NCBI RefSeq assembly: GCF_042665525.1
Contig: NZ_JBHTCQ010000001.1
Span: forward strand, 1,922,001 to 1,986,000
DNA: 64,000 nt
DNA from: Allobogoriella alba
Lineage (GTDB): Bacteria; Actinomycetota; Actinomycetes; Actinomycetales; Actinomycetaceae
Reading direction: 5' to 3'
Below the pieces are notes generated by a model. It had not been told where the DNA came from. It saw nothing but the letters and a program-made list of their open reading frames with translations, and did not search any database. Made by a program: the position numbers and the translations under genes. Positions 8,258 through 16,593 of this stretch are shown here, piece after piece (position 1 is the stretch's first letter; every line of letters begins with the position of its first letter).

Positions 8258-9645
8258 GCGCCGGGCACGGCGGTGGCGCGCAGGACGAGGGCGCCGTCGA
8301 GCGGGAGGTCCGCCGCATCTACCAGGAGGTGCTCGCGCGCGCTCCCGAGCACGAGGTCCAGCCCAGCCTGGACCGGGTCCGCGACGTGCTGGAGCTGCTC
8401 GGCGACCCGCAGCGGGCCTACCAGGTCATCCACCTCACCGGCACCAACGGCAAGACCTCCACGGCCCGCATGATCGAGGCGCTGCTGCGCGAGTCCGGGC
8501 TGCGCACCGGGCGGTTCACCTCACCGCACCTGCACACCGTGCGCGAACGCATCGCCCTGGACGGTGAGCCGATCTCGCCCGAGCGGTTCGTCGAGACCTG
8601 GGAGGACGTGGCCCCCTACATCGCCATGGTCGACGAGCGCAGCCAGGCGGCCGGCGGCCCGCCGCTGAGCTTCTTCGAGGTGTACACGGTCATGGCCTAC
8701 GCCGCCTTCGCGGACACCCCGGTGGACGTGGCTGTCGTCGAGGTCGGCATGGGCGGCCGGTGGGACGCCACGAACGTCGCGGACGGCACGGTCGAGGTCA
8801 TCACCCGCGTCGAACGCGACCACGAACGGTGGCTCGGGTACGGCCTCACCCAGATCGCCTCCGAGAAGGTCGGCATCATCACCGACGGTTCCGCCGTCGT
8901 CTCCGACGCCCAGCACGAGGAGGTCGAGGGCGTGCTGCTCTCCGCCGCCGCGCAGCACGGCGCGCGTCTGGTGCGGGCGGGGGAGGAGCTCGAGGTCCTG
9001 GAGCGTCAGGTCGCCGTCGGCGGGCAGATGCTCACCCTGCGGACCCCGGCCGCGGTCTACGCGGAGGTGTTCCTGCCGCTGCACGGCGCGCACCAGGCCA
9101 CGAACGCGCTGCTCGCGCTCGCCGCCGTGGAGGAGCTCTTCGGCGGTCGCGCGCTCGCCGGGGACGTCGTGGAGCAGGCCTTCGCGGGCGTGAGCTCTCC
9201 GGGCCGCCTCGAGCTGGTGCGCTCCAGCCCCACCGTGCTGGTCGACGCCGCGCACAACCCGGCCGGGGTGGTCGCGCTGCACGCGGCACTGGAGGAGGCC
9301 TTCGCGTTCTCCCGCCTCGTCGGCGTCGTCGGCGTCATGGGGGACAAGGACGCCGAGGGCATCCTGGCCGAGCTCGAGCCGATGCTGGACGAGGTCGTCG
9401 TGACGCGTGCGCGCAACGAGCGCGCCATGCCGGTCGAGGACCTCGCCGAGGTCGCGCGGGAGGTGTTCGGCGAGGACCGGGTGCATCTCGCGGAACGGCT
9501 CGACGACGCGCTCGACCGGGCGGTGACGCTCGCGGAGGCCGGCGGCGAGGAGGCCATGACCAGCACGGGAGTCCTCGTGGTCGGCTCCGTGCTGCTGGCC
9601 GCCGACGTCCGGGCGCTGTTGAAGCCCACCGAGCGGAGCGCGTAG
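8254..9645 (+). CDS. folC: Dihydrofolate synthase / folylpolyglutamate synthase
   Basis: A 463-residue Mur-ligase-like ATP-dependent enzyme that adds glutamate to dihydropteroate or folate. The P-loop TGTNGKTS lies near residues 60-67, the omega/Mg region VGMGGRWDATN near 168, and the C-terminal-domain motif VDAAHNPAG near 330; all are intact. The GTG start at 8254 overlaps the ileS stop. In most actinobacteria folC is followed directly by a DUF4233 gene and ndk; here those partners appear only at 18.1 kb, after the van and dha genes. No terminator is obvious in the 78 bp before vanH. Confidence 0.93.
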   Translation: MSAGHGGGAQDEGAVEREVRRIYQEVLARAPEHEVQPSLDRVRDVLELLGDPQRAYQVIHLTGTNGKTSTARMIEALLRESGLRTGRFTSPHLHTVRERIALDGEPISPERFVETWEDVAPYIAMVDERSQAAGGPPLSFFEVYTVMAYAAFADTPVDVAVVEVGMGGRWDATNVADGTVEVITRVERDHERWLGYGLTQIASEKVGIITDGSAVVSDAQHEEVEGVLLSAAAQHGARLVRAGEELEVLERQVAVGGQMLTLRTPAAVYAEVFLPLHGAHQATNALLALAAVEELFGGRALAGDVVEQAFAGVSSPGRLELVRSSPTVLVDAAHNPAGVVALHAALEEAFAFSRLVGVVGVMGDKDAEGILAELEPMLDEVVVTRARNERAMPVEDLAEVAREVFGEDRVHLAERLDDALDRAVTLAEAGGEEAMTSTGVLVVGSVLLAADVRALLKPTERSA

Positions 9646-9660
9646 CTGCCAACGGCGACC

Positions 9661-9676
9661 TATCGTCGGCGTATCG
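9661..9676 (+). promoter_or_regulatory. Candidate VanR box upstream of vanH
   Basis: TATCGTCGGCGTATCG contains two TATCG half-sites 11 bp apart, the direct-repeat spacing typical of OmpR-family regulators. The identical 16-mer occurs between vanR and vanY (14684-14699). In both places its end lies exactly 35 bp before the first base of the candidate -10 element. Confidence 0.7.
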
Positions 9677-9710
9677 AGAACCACATACGACGCGGCAACA
9701 CCGCACTGCC

Positions 9711-9716
9711 TTGGCT
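9711..9716 (+). promoter_or_regulatory. Candidate -10 element for a leaderless vanH transcript
   Basis: TTGGCT lies 7 nt before the vanH ATG, like TAGGCT before smc and ndk. No Shine-Dalgarno sequence precedes the ATG. The surrounding bases (GGCAACA, GCCTTG, CTGGC) are conserved at the vanY promoter. Confidence 0.5.
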
Positions 9717-9723
9717 GGCAGGC

Positions 9724-10740
9724 ATGACCCCTGGCGAAGCATCACGCACTCTCGTCCGGCCCCGGCCCCTCGCACCTCCTGCCGGCACCGGCATCACGGT
9801 CTACTCGTGCGAGCCGGACGAGGCGGCGGCGTTCCGGCAGATCGCGCCCCGCCTCGGCATCGCGGCGACCTTGACCGACCAGGCCGTCTCGTCATCGAGC
9901 GCCTGGCTGGCATCGGGGACGCGGTGCATCAGCATCGGGCACAAGACCGCGGTCTCCGGTCGCGCGCTCCGCGACCTCGCTCGCGCCGGCGTGGAGTACA
10001 TCTCCACGCGGAGCATCGGGTGCGACCACGTCGACGTCGACGTCGCGGCGAACGTCGGCATCACGGTCGAGAACGTCCTCTACCCACCGGACGGCGTGGC
10101 CGACTACACGCTCATGCTCATGCTCATGGCGGTCCGGCACGCGCGGTCCATCATCACTCGGACGGACGCCCACGACTACCGGCTCCACGACGGCCGCGGG
10201 AGAGACCTGCGCGACCTGACGGTGGGGGTCATCGGGACCGGGCGCATCGGCACAGCCGTCATCGACCGGCTCCGGGGATTCGGCTGCCGCGTCCTCGCGC
10301 ACGACAGGCGACTCCTCGCCGCCGGCGGTGCCGGCCTCGACGAGCTGCTACAGCGCAGCGACGTCGTGACACTCCATGCTCCGCTCACGGCCGAGACGCA
10401 CCACATCTTGAACCGGCGACGTCTCGCCCGGATGAGACCCGGAGCGATCGTCGTCAACACCGCGCGCGGAGGATTGGTCGACACCGAGGCGCTCGTCCAG
10501 GCGCTGGAGAGCGGACGGCTGGGCGGTGCCGCCCTCGACGTGATCGAGGGCGAGGAAGGAGTCTTCTACGCCGACCGGAGAGACGGTCCGATCGCATGCC
10601 CGTCGCTCGATCGCCTGCAGCAACTCCCGAACGTGCTCATCTCTCCGCACACCGCCTACCACACGGAGCGCGCCCTGCACGAGACCGTCGAAGGCTCCCT
10701 GGTCAACTGCCTGAGGTTCGAGGGCGAGCGCCATGGATAG
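9724..10740 (+). CDS. vanH: VanH-type D-lactate dehydrogenase
   Basis: A 338-residue D-2-hydroxyacid dehydrogenase that reduces pyruvate to D-lactate for glycopeptide-resistant cell-wall precursors. The NAD-binding motif VIGTGRIGTAVI is near residues 162-173; NTARGGLVDTEAL and the catalytic His in ISPHTAYHTERAL are present, and the substrate-side block ISTRSIGCDHVDVD is typical of VanH/D-LDH. The first ~18 residues form a short Pro/Arg-rich extension before ITVYSCEPDEAAAF, where homology to the family begins. The last 8 bp overlap vanA (ATGGATAG). It is the first gene of the resistance operon, behind a candidate VanR box. Confidence 0.95.
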   Translation: MTPGEASRTLVRPRPLAPPAGTGITVYSCEPDEAAAFRQIAPRLGIAATLTDQAVSSSSAWLASGTRCISIGHKTAVSGRALRDLARAGVEYISTRSIGCDHVDVDVAANVGITVENVLYPPDGVADYTLMLMLMAVRHARSIITRTDAHDYRLHDGRGRDLRDLTVGVIGTGRIGTAVIDRLRGFGCRVLAHDRRLLAAGGAGLDELLQRSDVVTLHAPLTAETHHILNRRRLARMRPGAIVVNTARGGLVDTEALVQALESGRLGGAALDVIEGEEGVFYADRRDGPIACPSLDRLQQLPNVLISPHTAYHTERALHETVEGSLVNCLRFEGERHG

Positions 10741-11776
10741 ATTGCGAGTCGGGATACTGTTCGGCGGGCGCTCGGAGGAGCATCGGGTCTCGGTCAAGTC
10801 GGCACGGGAGGTCGCGAAGCACCTCGACGCACGGAGATACGAACCGTTCTACGTCGGAATCACCCAAGACGGTGCGTGGCGGCTGTGTCGCGGTCCGCAC
10901 GTGGGCTGGGAGCACGACGGCGCCCGTCCGGCCGTCCTCTCACCGGACCGGAGCGTGCACGGGTTGGAGGTCCAGGACCGCCACGGACGTGTCGCGACGG
11001 TCCACCTCGACGTGGTGCTGCCGGTACTGCACGGCAGGCAAGGCGAGGACGGGGCGATCCAGGGCCTGCTGGACCTGTCCGGCATCCCCTACGCGGGCTG
11101 CGACATCCAGAGCTCGGCGCTGTGCATGGACAAGTCCCTCGCCTACACCGTCGTTGGCAGTGCGGGAGTCGCGACGCCGGTCTTCCGGACCGTCACGAGG
11201 GATGAGCTTCTCGATCCCGGCCTGTTCGCCTACCCCGTCTTCGTCAAGCCGGCGCGCTCCGGATCGTCCTTCGGTGTCGGCCGTGTCGATCGGGAGGGCG
11301 ACCTTTCGGCCGCCGTCGAAGCGGCCCGCCGTTACGACTCGAAGGTCCTGATCGAGGAGGCGGTCGTCGGCAGCGAGGTGGGCTGCGCGATCCTGGGGTA
11401 CAGCAGCGACCTCGTCGTCGGTGAGGTCGATCAGGTCCGGCTGTCGCACGGCTTCTTCAGGATCCACCAGGAGTCCGAGCCCGAGCACGGCTCCGAGAAC
11501 TCCACCGTCGTCGTCCCCGCGGACATCTCCCGGCGGGCGCGTGCCCGTGTTCGGCAGACGGCGCTGGCCGTGTACCGCGCTCTCGGGTGCCGGGGACTCG
11601 CACGGGTCGACATGTTCCTCACGAGCGACGGCGGCGTCGTGCTCAACGAGGTGAACACGCTGCCGGGCCTGACCTCGTACAGCCGCTTTCCGCGGATGAT
11701 GGCGGCCGCGGGCCTGACGCTCGGCGACCTGATCGACCGGGTGGTGTCGGACGCGCTCGACGGAGCGGGTCGATGA
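10733..11776 (+). CDS. vanA: D-alanine--D-lactate ligase (VanA-type)
   Basis: A 347-residue ATP-grasp ligase that makes D-Ala-D-Lac, the depsipeptide that lowers vancomycin affinity. The omega loop SHGFFRIHQE has His239 where D-Ala-D-Ala ligases carry Tyr; this His distinguishes depsipeptide ligases such as VanA. The flanking EPEHGSEN, GCRGLARVDMF and LNEVNTLPG blocks (metal and ATP sites) closely follow the VanA family. It overlaps vanH by 8 bp and vanX by 4 bp (ATGA), so the three are translationally coupled. Actinobacterial and enterococcal forms are homologous; the exact subtype cannot be assigned without alignment. Confidence 0.95.
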   Translation: MDRLRVGILFGGRSEEHRVSVKSAREVAKHLDARRYEPFYVGITQDGAWRLCRGPHVGWEHDGARPAVLSPDRSVHGLEVQDRHGRVATVHLDVVLPVLHGRQGEDGAIQGLLDLSGIPYAGCDIQSSALCMDKSLAYTVVGSAGVATPVFRTVTRDELLDPGLFAYPVFVKPARSGSSFGVGRVDREGDLSAAVEAARRYDSKVLIEEAVVGSEVGCAILGYSSDLVVGEVDQVRLSHGFFRIHQESEPEHGSENSTVVVPADISRRARARVRQTALAVYRALGCRGLARVDMFLTSDGGVVLNEVNTLPGLTSYSRFPRMMAAAGLTLGDLIDRVVSDALDGAGR

Positions 11777-12378
11777 ACGACGGCTTCGCCTTCGTGGACG
11801 ACATGGTCCCCGGCATCAGGTGGGACGCCAAGTACGCCACGTGGGACAACTTCACCGGCAGGCCGGTGGACGGCTACCTGGTGAACCGGGTCGTCGGCAC
11901 GATGGTGCTGTGCACGGCCCTGGCGAACGCACGTGACGAAGCCGCCTCACGTGGCTTCGGTCTCCTGCTCTGGGACGGTTACCGCCCCCAGCACGCCGTG
12001 GACTCCTTCGTGCGCTGGTCGACGCAGCCGGAGGATGGCCGGACGAAGCCGCGCCACTATCCGCGCATCGACAGGTCGGAGATGTTCGATCTCGGGTACG
12101 TGGCAGTGAGATCAGGTCACAGCCGGGGAAGCACGGTCGACCTGACCCTCTATCACCTCGACACCGGTGAGCTCGCTCAGATGGGCGGTGGGTACGACCT
12201 CATGGACCCGGTCTCGCACCACGGGTCGGCGGTCGGTCGCGTCGAGTCGCGAAACCGGCGGCAGCTCCGATCCGTCATGGAGGTCTGCGGGTTTCGCTCC
12301 TACGAGCTCGAGTGGTGGCACTACACAATGGAAGACGAGCCATATCCGGACACCTACTTCGACTTCCCGATCGTCTGA
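11773..12378 (+). CDS. vanX: D-Ala-D-Ala dipeptidase VanX
   Basis: A 201-residue zinc dipeptidase that hydrolyses free D-Ala-D-Ala but not D-Ala-D-Lac, so that only depsipeptide reaches the wall precursor. Zinc ligands His116 and Asp123 (SGHSRGSTVDLTL), catalytic Glu180 and ligand His183 (EWWHYT) are all present, as is the GYRP motif holding the catalytic Arg. Length matches VanX (about 202). It has no signal peptide, consistent with a cytoplasmic enzyme. The start overlaps the vanA stop (ATGA); the GNAT gene follows after 43 bp on the same strand. Confidence 0.95.
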   Translation: MNDGFAFVDDMVPGIRWDAKYATWDNFTGRPVDGYLVNRVVGTMVLCTALANARDEAASRGFGLLLWDGYRPQHAVDSFVRWSTQPEDGRTKPRHYPRIDRSEMFDLGYVAVRSGHSRGSTVDLTLYHLDTGELAQMGGGYDLMDPVSHHGSAVGRVESRNRRQLRSVMEVCGFRSYELEWWHYTMEDEPYPDTYFDFPIV

Positions 12379-12421
12379 ACGCGGGAAGGCAGCGACGGGA
12401 TCCGCCCAAAGGGAGTCGGGG

Positions 12422-12856
12422 ATGATCCAGATCCGCCCGATCCGTGCCACGGACGCCCGGCAAGTCACCGGGCTGCTCGCACAGCTCGGGTACCCGACCG
12501 AGTTCGATGAGGTGACCAGCAGGCTCTCGGGGATCCTGGGGTCGCCCTGGCAACACGTCCTGGTCGCGGTGGCTGCCGACGGCTCGCGCCTCGACGGCTA
12601 CGTCAGCGTCGAACGGCGGTTGTCACTGTCAGGGGGAGAGCGCGTCGAGATCACGGACTTGGTGGTCGACTCGCAGGTGCGCCGATCCGGGCTCGGCCGC
12701 GCGCTCGTTGCCGCCGCCGAACGATGGGCGTTGCAGGAGGGGCTCCATACGGTCCTTGTTCGTTCGAACGTCGCGCGCGGAGAGTCCCACCCGTTCTACG
12801 CGGGCATCGGGTACCAGCGGACGAAGACCTCGCACACGTACCGCAAGGAGATCTGA
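12422..12856 (+). CDS. GNAT-family N-acetyltransferase in the van operon
   Basis: A 144-residue single-domain GNAT protein. The beta4-alpha3 acetyl-CoA site reads ITDLVVDSQVRRSGLGRAL (residues 78-96), and a late SHPFYAGIGYQRTKTSHTY segment matches the family's C-terminal part. The ATG at 12422 has GGGAG/GGGG purine runs upstream. It follows vanX by 43 bp with no terminator, so it is probably co-transcribed with vanHAX, and ends 9 bp before the convergent vanS stop. GNAT genes are not part of the standard van gene set; the substrate (drug, amino sugar, peptide or protein) is unknown. It may be a passenger or a new accessory function. Confidence 0.85.
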   Translation: MIQIRPIRATDARQVTGLLAQLGYPTEFDEVTSRLSGILGSPWQHVLVAVAADGSRLDGYVSVERRLSLSGGERVEITDLVVDSQVRRSGLGRALVAAAERWALQEGLHTVLVRSNVARGESHPFYAGIGYQRTKTSHTYRKEI

Positions 12857-12865
12857 GCCGTCGGG

Positions 12866-13987
12866 TCACCTGTCGGTGAGCGGGTGCGCCGCTGGAAGTC
12901 TCACGGTGACGACAAGCCCGCCGCCGGCACGAGGATTGAGCCCGAGCGAACCGTCGTGCGCCGCCGCGATGCTCTTGACGATCGCCAGGCCGAGACCGAC
13001 GCCCGCGTGGTCGGTGCGGATCCGCCGAGTGCCGCGCTGGAACGGCTCGGCGAGTGTCGAGACCAGCCGCTCGGGGAGCTTCTCGCCGCTGTTCTCCACG
13101 GTGAGGACGACGTGCTCGTCGTCGCCGGCGACGGAGATCTGCACCATGCCGTGGGTGCGGAGATTGTGGACGATCGCGTTGTGCACGAGGTTCGCCGTCA
13201 TCTGGAGCAGGAGCGCGTGCGACCCAACGGTGGGCGTCACGTCCCCGGCGGTCTCGATGGTGACACCGTGCTTCTCGGCGAGCGGAAGCAGAGTCTCCGC
13301 GGCCTCCTCGACAACGAGGGACAGATCGACCGGCTCTCGGGTGAAGGATCGCTGGTCGGCCCGGCTGAGCACCAGCAGCGCCTCGGTGAGATCGATCGCG
13401 CGATCATTGACGAGCCGGAGGCGGTCGATGAGCTCGCGCGGGTCACGGTCCGCATCGTTCCGGGCGACGTCGAGCATGGTCTGCGTGACCGCCAACGGGG
13501 TCCGCAGCTCGTGGGAGGCGTTCGCGGCGAACCGCTGCTGCTCCGCGACGTTCGCCTCGATCCGCGCCAGCATCGCGTCGAAGGCGTCGGCGAGCTCACG
13601 GAACTCGTCCTTCCGGCCCTCGAGGTGGATCCGGTGGGAGAGGGAGCCGTCCGCGACTCTGCGAGTGCCAGCGGTGATGCGTGTCAACGGCGCGAGCATC
13701 CGGCCCGCCAGCACCCACCCGCCCACGAGACCGAACACGAGCAGGACGCCCAGCACCATGACTGCCGCCGGGACGAAGACGGACGGACCAAAATTGGTGG
13801 GGTTGAGGGCGCGCAGGAAGTCGGACAGATCGGGGACGCGTAGACCGTCCGACCTTCCGCGCAGCAGGAACACCCACACGACCGCGAGCAGCAGAGCTCC
13901 CGCGACCATGAGGAAACCCGCATAGCTGAGGGTGAGCTTGATCCGGACGCTCAGGCCGGGAGCCCGCTCCGGCGCGGGCTCACTCAT
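12866..13987 (-). CDS. vanS: VanS-type sensor histidine kinase
   Basis: A 373-residue membrane histidine kinase expected to sense glycopeptide or wall damage and to phosphorylate or dephosphorylate VanR. Two membrane helices (about residues 18-41 and 69-95) flank a short external loop of about 27 residues; a HAMP segment follows, then the phospho-acceptor His in SHELRTPLAV, the N box NLVHNAIVHN and the G box GVGLGLAIVKS. The short external loop resembles actinobacterial VanS. A longer open frame exists upstream, but the ATG at 13987, overlapping the vanR stop by 8 bp, is the natural start. Convergent with the GNAT gene. Confidence 0.92.
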   Translation of the reverse strand: MSEPAPERAPGLSVRIKLTLSYAGFLMVAGALLLAVVWVFLLRGRSDGLRVPDLSDFLRALNPTNFGPSVFVPAAVMVLGVLLVFGLVGGWVLAGRMLAPLTRITAGTRRVADGSLSHRIHLEGRKDEFRELADAFDAMLARIEANVAEQQRFAANASHELRTPLAVTQTMLDVARNDADRDPRELIDRLRLVNDRAIDLTEALLVLSRADQRSFTREPVDLSLVVEEAAETLLPLAEKHGVTIETAGDVTPTVGSHALLLQMTANLVHNAIVHNLRTHGMVQISVAGDDEHVVLTVENSGEKLPERLVSTLAEPFQRGTRRIRTDHAGVGLGLAIVKSIAAAHDGSLGLNPRAGGGLVVTVRLPAAHPLTDR

Positions 13988-14660
13988 GTCCGGCACCGGG
14001 GCCCGTGTCGATCCGGTAGCCGACGCCCGGCACGGTCGCGATGACCCACGGCTCGCCGAGCCGCTTGCGCAGGGCGGAGACCGTGATGCGGACGGCGTTG
14101 GTGAACGGGTCGGCGTTCTCGTCCCAGGCCCGTTCCAACAGCTCCTCGGCGCTGACGACGCCGCCCTCGGCGTCGACGAGCACCTCGAGCACCGCGAACT
14201 GTTTCCGGGTGAGCGCCACGTACCGACCGTCCCGGTAGACCTCGCGGCGGAACGGGTCCAGCCGCAGCCCAGCGATCTCCCGCACCGGCGGCCGGCTGCG
14301 GGCGCGCCGGCGGTCCAGTGCGCGCAACCTGAGCACGAGCTCCCGGAGCTCGAAGGGCTTCGTGAGGTAGTCGTCCGCGCCCAGCTCGAAGCCGGAGGCC
14401 TTGTCGTCGAGCCGGTCGGCCGCCGTGAGCATGAGGATCGGCATGCCGCTGCCGGACGCCACGATGCCTTGGGCGATCTCGTCACCGGAGGGCCCGGGGA
14501 TGTCGCGGTCGAGGACGGCGATGTCGTAGCTGTTGACGCTCAGCAGCTCCAGCGCGGTGTCGCCGTCGCCGGCGATGTCGGCCGCGATCGCCTGCAGGCG
14601 CAGGCCGTCGCGGATGGCCTCCGCCATGTAGGGCTCGTCCTCGACGACCAGGACACGCAT
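13980..14660 (-). CDS. vanR: VanR-type OmpR-family response regulator
   Basis: A 226-residue response regulator. The receiver domain has the acidic pair Glu7-Asp8, phospho-acceptor Asp51 (VLDRDIPG) and the Lys of LTKPF. The C-terminal winged helix carries LTRKQFAVLEVLVD, RITVSALRKRLG and TVPGVGYR, as in OmpR/PhoB. It is the expected activator of vanHAX and vanY. It overlaps vanS by 8 bp, forming a minus-strand operon. TAGCAT lies 6 nt upstream of its ATG (leaderless pattern), and a VanR box covers the -35 position, which suggests autoregulation. Confidence 0.93.
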   Translation of the reverse strand: MRVLVVEDEPYMAEAIRDGLRLQAIAADIAGDGDTALELLSVNSYDIAVLDRDIPGPSGDEIAQGIVASGSGMPILMLTAADRLDDKASGFELGADDYLTKPFELRELVLRLRALDRRRARSRPPVREIAGLRLDPFRREVYRDGRYVALTRKQFAVLEVLVDAEGGVVSAEELLERAWDENADPFTNAVRITVSALRKRLGEPWVIATVPGVGYRIDTGPGAGHE

Positions 14661-14666
14661 GGCTCG

Positions 14667-14672
14667 ATGCTA
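14667..14672 (-). promoter_or_regulatory. Candidate -10 element for leaderless vanRS
   Basis: On the minus strand TAGCAT is followed by CGAGCC and then the vanR ATG. The VanR box begins 12 bp upstream of this -10, over the -35 position. Confidence 0.55.
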
Positions 14673-14683
14673 CGAGCGGCGCA

Positions 14684-14699
14684 TATCGTCGGCGTATCG
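14684..14699 (+). promoter_or_regulatory. Candidate VanR box between vanR and vanY
   Basis: This 16-mer is identical to the box upstream of vanH, with TATCG half-sites 11 bp apart. It can serve both directions: its end is 35 bp before the vanY -10, and it overlaps the -35 position of vanR. Confidence 0.7.
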
Positions 14700-14733
14700 C
14701 CTGCGGCATACGGCCCGGCAACATCGCCGCGCC

Positions 14734-14739
14734 TTGACT
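14734..14739 (+). promoter_or_regulatory. Candidate -10 element for leaderless vanY
   Basis: TTGACT lies 6 nt before the vanY ATG and aligns with TTGGCT at vanH. It is too close to the start codon to be a -35 of a normal promoter. Confidence 0.45.
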
Positions 14740-14745
14740 GGCGGC

Positions 14746-15360
14746 ATGACTCGGACCACAGCAGCAGGCAGAACGCACCGCGGGACCCTCTCGCCGCTCG
14801 CGGCCGGCCTCGTGGTCGTCGCGATCCTCGGCGGTCTCGTCCTGCAGTCCGTGACGGCATCGTCGTCCGGCGACGCCCGCGTCGATCCGACGTCCGACGG
14901 CACCGTCACCGAGGCGGACGGGGTCCTCCCCGACGGCGCGACGGCCTTCGACGAGCAGTACCCCGGCGTCGCCAACCTCGGTGCCGATCTGCTGAGGGCC
15001 CTGCAGGACGCGTCGACCGACGCCGCGGACGAGGGCGTCGTGATCGTCGCCAACAGCGGCTGGCGCTCGGCGGAGTACCAGGACCAGCTCCTCCGGGAGA
15101 CGGTCTCGGCGTACGGCTCGGAAGCCGAGGCGGCCCGCTGGGTCGCCACTGCCGAGACGTCGTCCCACGTGTCCGGTGACGCCGTCGACGTGGGAGGCCA
15201 GGCGGCCACCGTGTGGCTGGCGGAGCACGGGGCCGCGTACGGGCTCTGCCCGGTCTACGCCAACGAGCCCTGGCACTACGAGCTGCGCCCCGAGGCCGTG
15301 GGGCGCCGGTGCCCGCCGACGTACGCCGACCCGACGGACGACCCGCGGATGCAGCAGTGA
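14746..15360 (+). CDS. vanY: VanY-type D-Ala-D-Ala carboxypeptidase (M15)
   Basis: A 204-residue peptidase of family M15B. It removes the terminal D-Ala from residual pentapeptide ends, deepening glycopeptide resistance. Zinc ligands His141 and Asp148 (SSHVSGDAVDVG), with Glu174 and His177 (EPWHYE), are in place. A signal anchor (residues 17-41) puts the catalytic domain outside the membrane. The ATG at 14746 is preferred over an in-frame start at 14659, because the latter would overlap vanR's start and its promoter box. It is divergent from vanR and carries the same upstream box as vanH, so it should belong to the VanR regulon. Confidence 0.92.
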   Translation: MTRTTAAGRTHRGTLSPLAAGLVVVAILGGLVLQSVTASSSGDARVDPTSDGTVTEADGVLPDGATAFDEQYPGVANLGADLLRALQDASTDAADEGVVIVANSGWRSAEYQDQLLRETVSAYGSEAEAARWVATAETSSHVSGDAVDVGGQAATVWLAEHGAAYGLCPVYANEPWHYELRPEAVGRRCPPTYADPTDDPRMQQ

Positions 15361-15439
15361 CCCCTGCCCCGGGCGCGGGGACCTGCGCTCGCGGCCGGGC
15401 CGGGGAGACAATCCGTCAGCGGATCGCCCTGTGACGTAG

Positions 15440-15445
15440 CAGACT
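15440..15445 (+). promoter_or_regulatory. Candidate -10 element of the dhaKLM operon
   Basis: CAGACT in the context TAGCAGACTGTGG resembles the rplS and rpsP promoters in this window. It lies 48 nt upstream of the dhaK GTG, which has its own AAGGAG ribosome site. Confidence 0.4.
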
Positions 15446-15493
15446 GTGGCTGCGGCCGCTCCGGCCGGTCCGACTACCCGAAGGAGCACGTCG

Positions 15494-16495
<1,002 letters not shown>

Positions 16496-16512
16496 GCAGC
16501 AGCTGATCGGCC

Positions 16513-16587
16513 GAGAGCGAGGAGAATGGACGGGATGAACCCCGCTTGCGACGAGCGCGGGCGAAGGACGAGCGGAGAGCGAGGAGA
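16513..16587 (+). repeat. Direct repeat pair in the dhaK-dhaL spacer
   Basis: GAGAGCGAGGAGA occurs at 16513-16525 and 16575-16587, the second copy supplying the ribosome-binding site of dhaL. The DNA between them (GACGAGCGCGGGCGAAGGACGAG) resembles the 85-bp repeat downstream of proS, suggesting a dispersed family. Confidence 0.6.
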
Positions 16588-16593
16588 CTGCGC

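Noticed and set aside
8760..11351. An 863-codon plus frame across folC, vanH and vanA
   Set aside because: It is out of frame with three well-supported genes and shows no recognisable domain.
12863..12880. Short hairpin between the GNAT gene and vanS (GGTCACC/GGTGAGC)
   Set aside because: Only about five or six base pairs with a mismatch; too weak to call a terminator.
9711..14739. TTGGCT/TTGACT before vanH and vanY read as -35 boxes
   Set aside because: They lie 6-7 nt before the start codons, so a -10 at normal spacing would fall inside the coding sequence. They fit better as -10 elements of leaderless mRNAs.
14659..14745. Longer vanY start at 14659
   Set aside because: It would overlap the vanR start codon and the promoter box and place 29 extra basic residues before a good signal anchor.
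15367..15380. CCCCGGGCGCGGGG after vanY as a terminator
   Set aside because: The stem is only about 5 bp and such GC-rich self-complementary runs are frequent by chance here.
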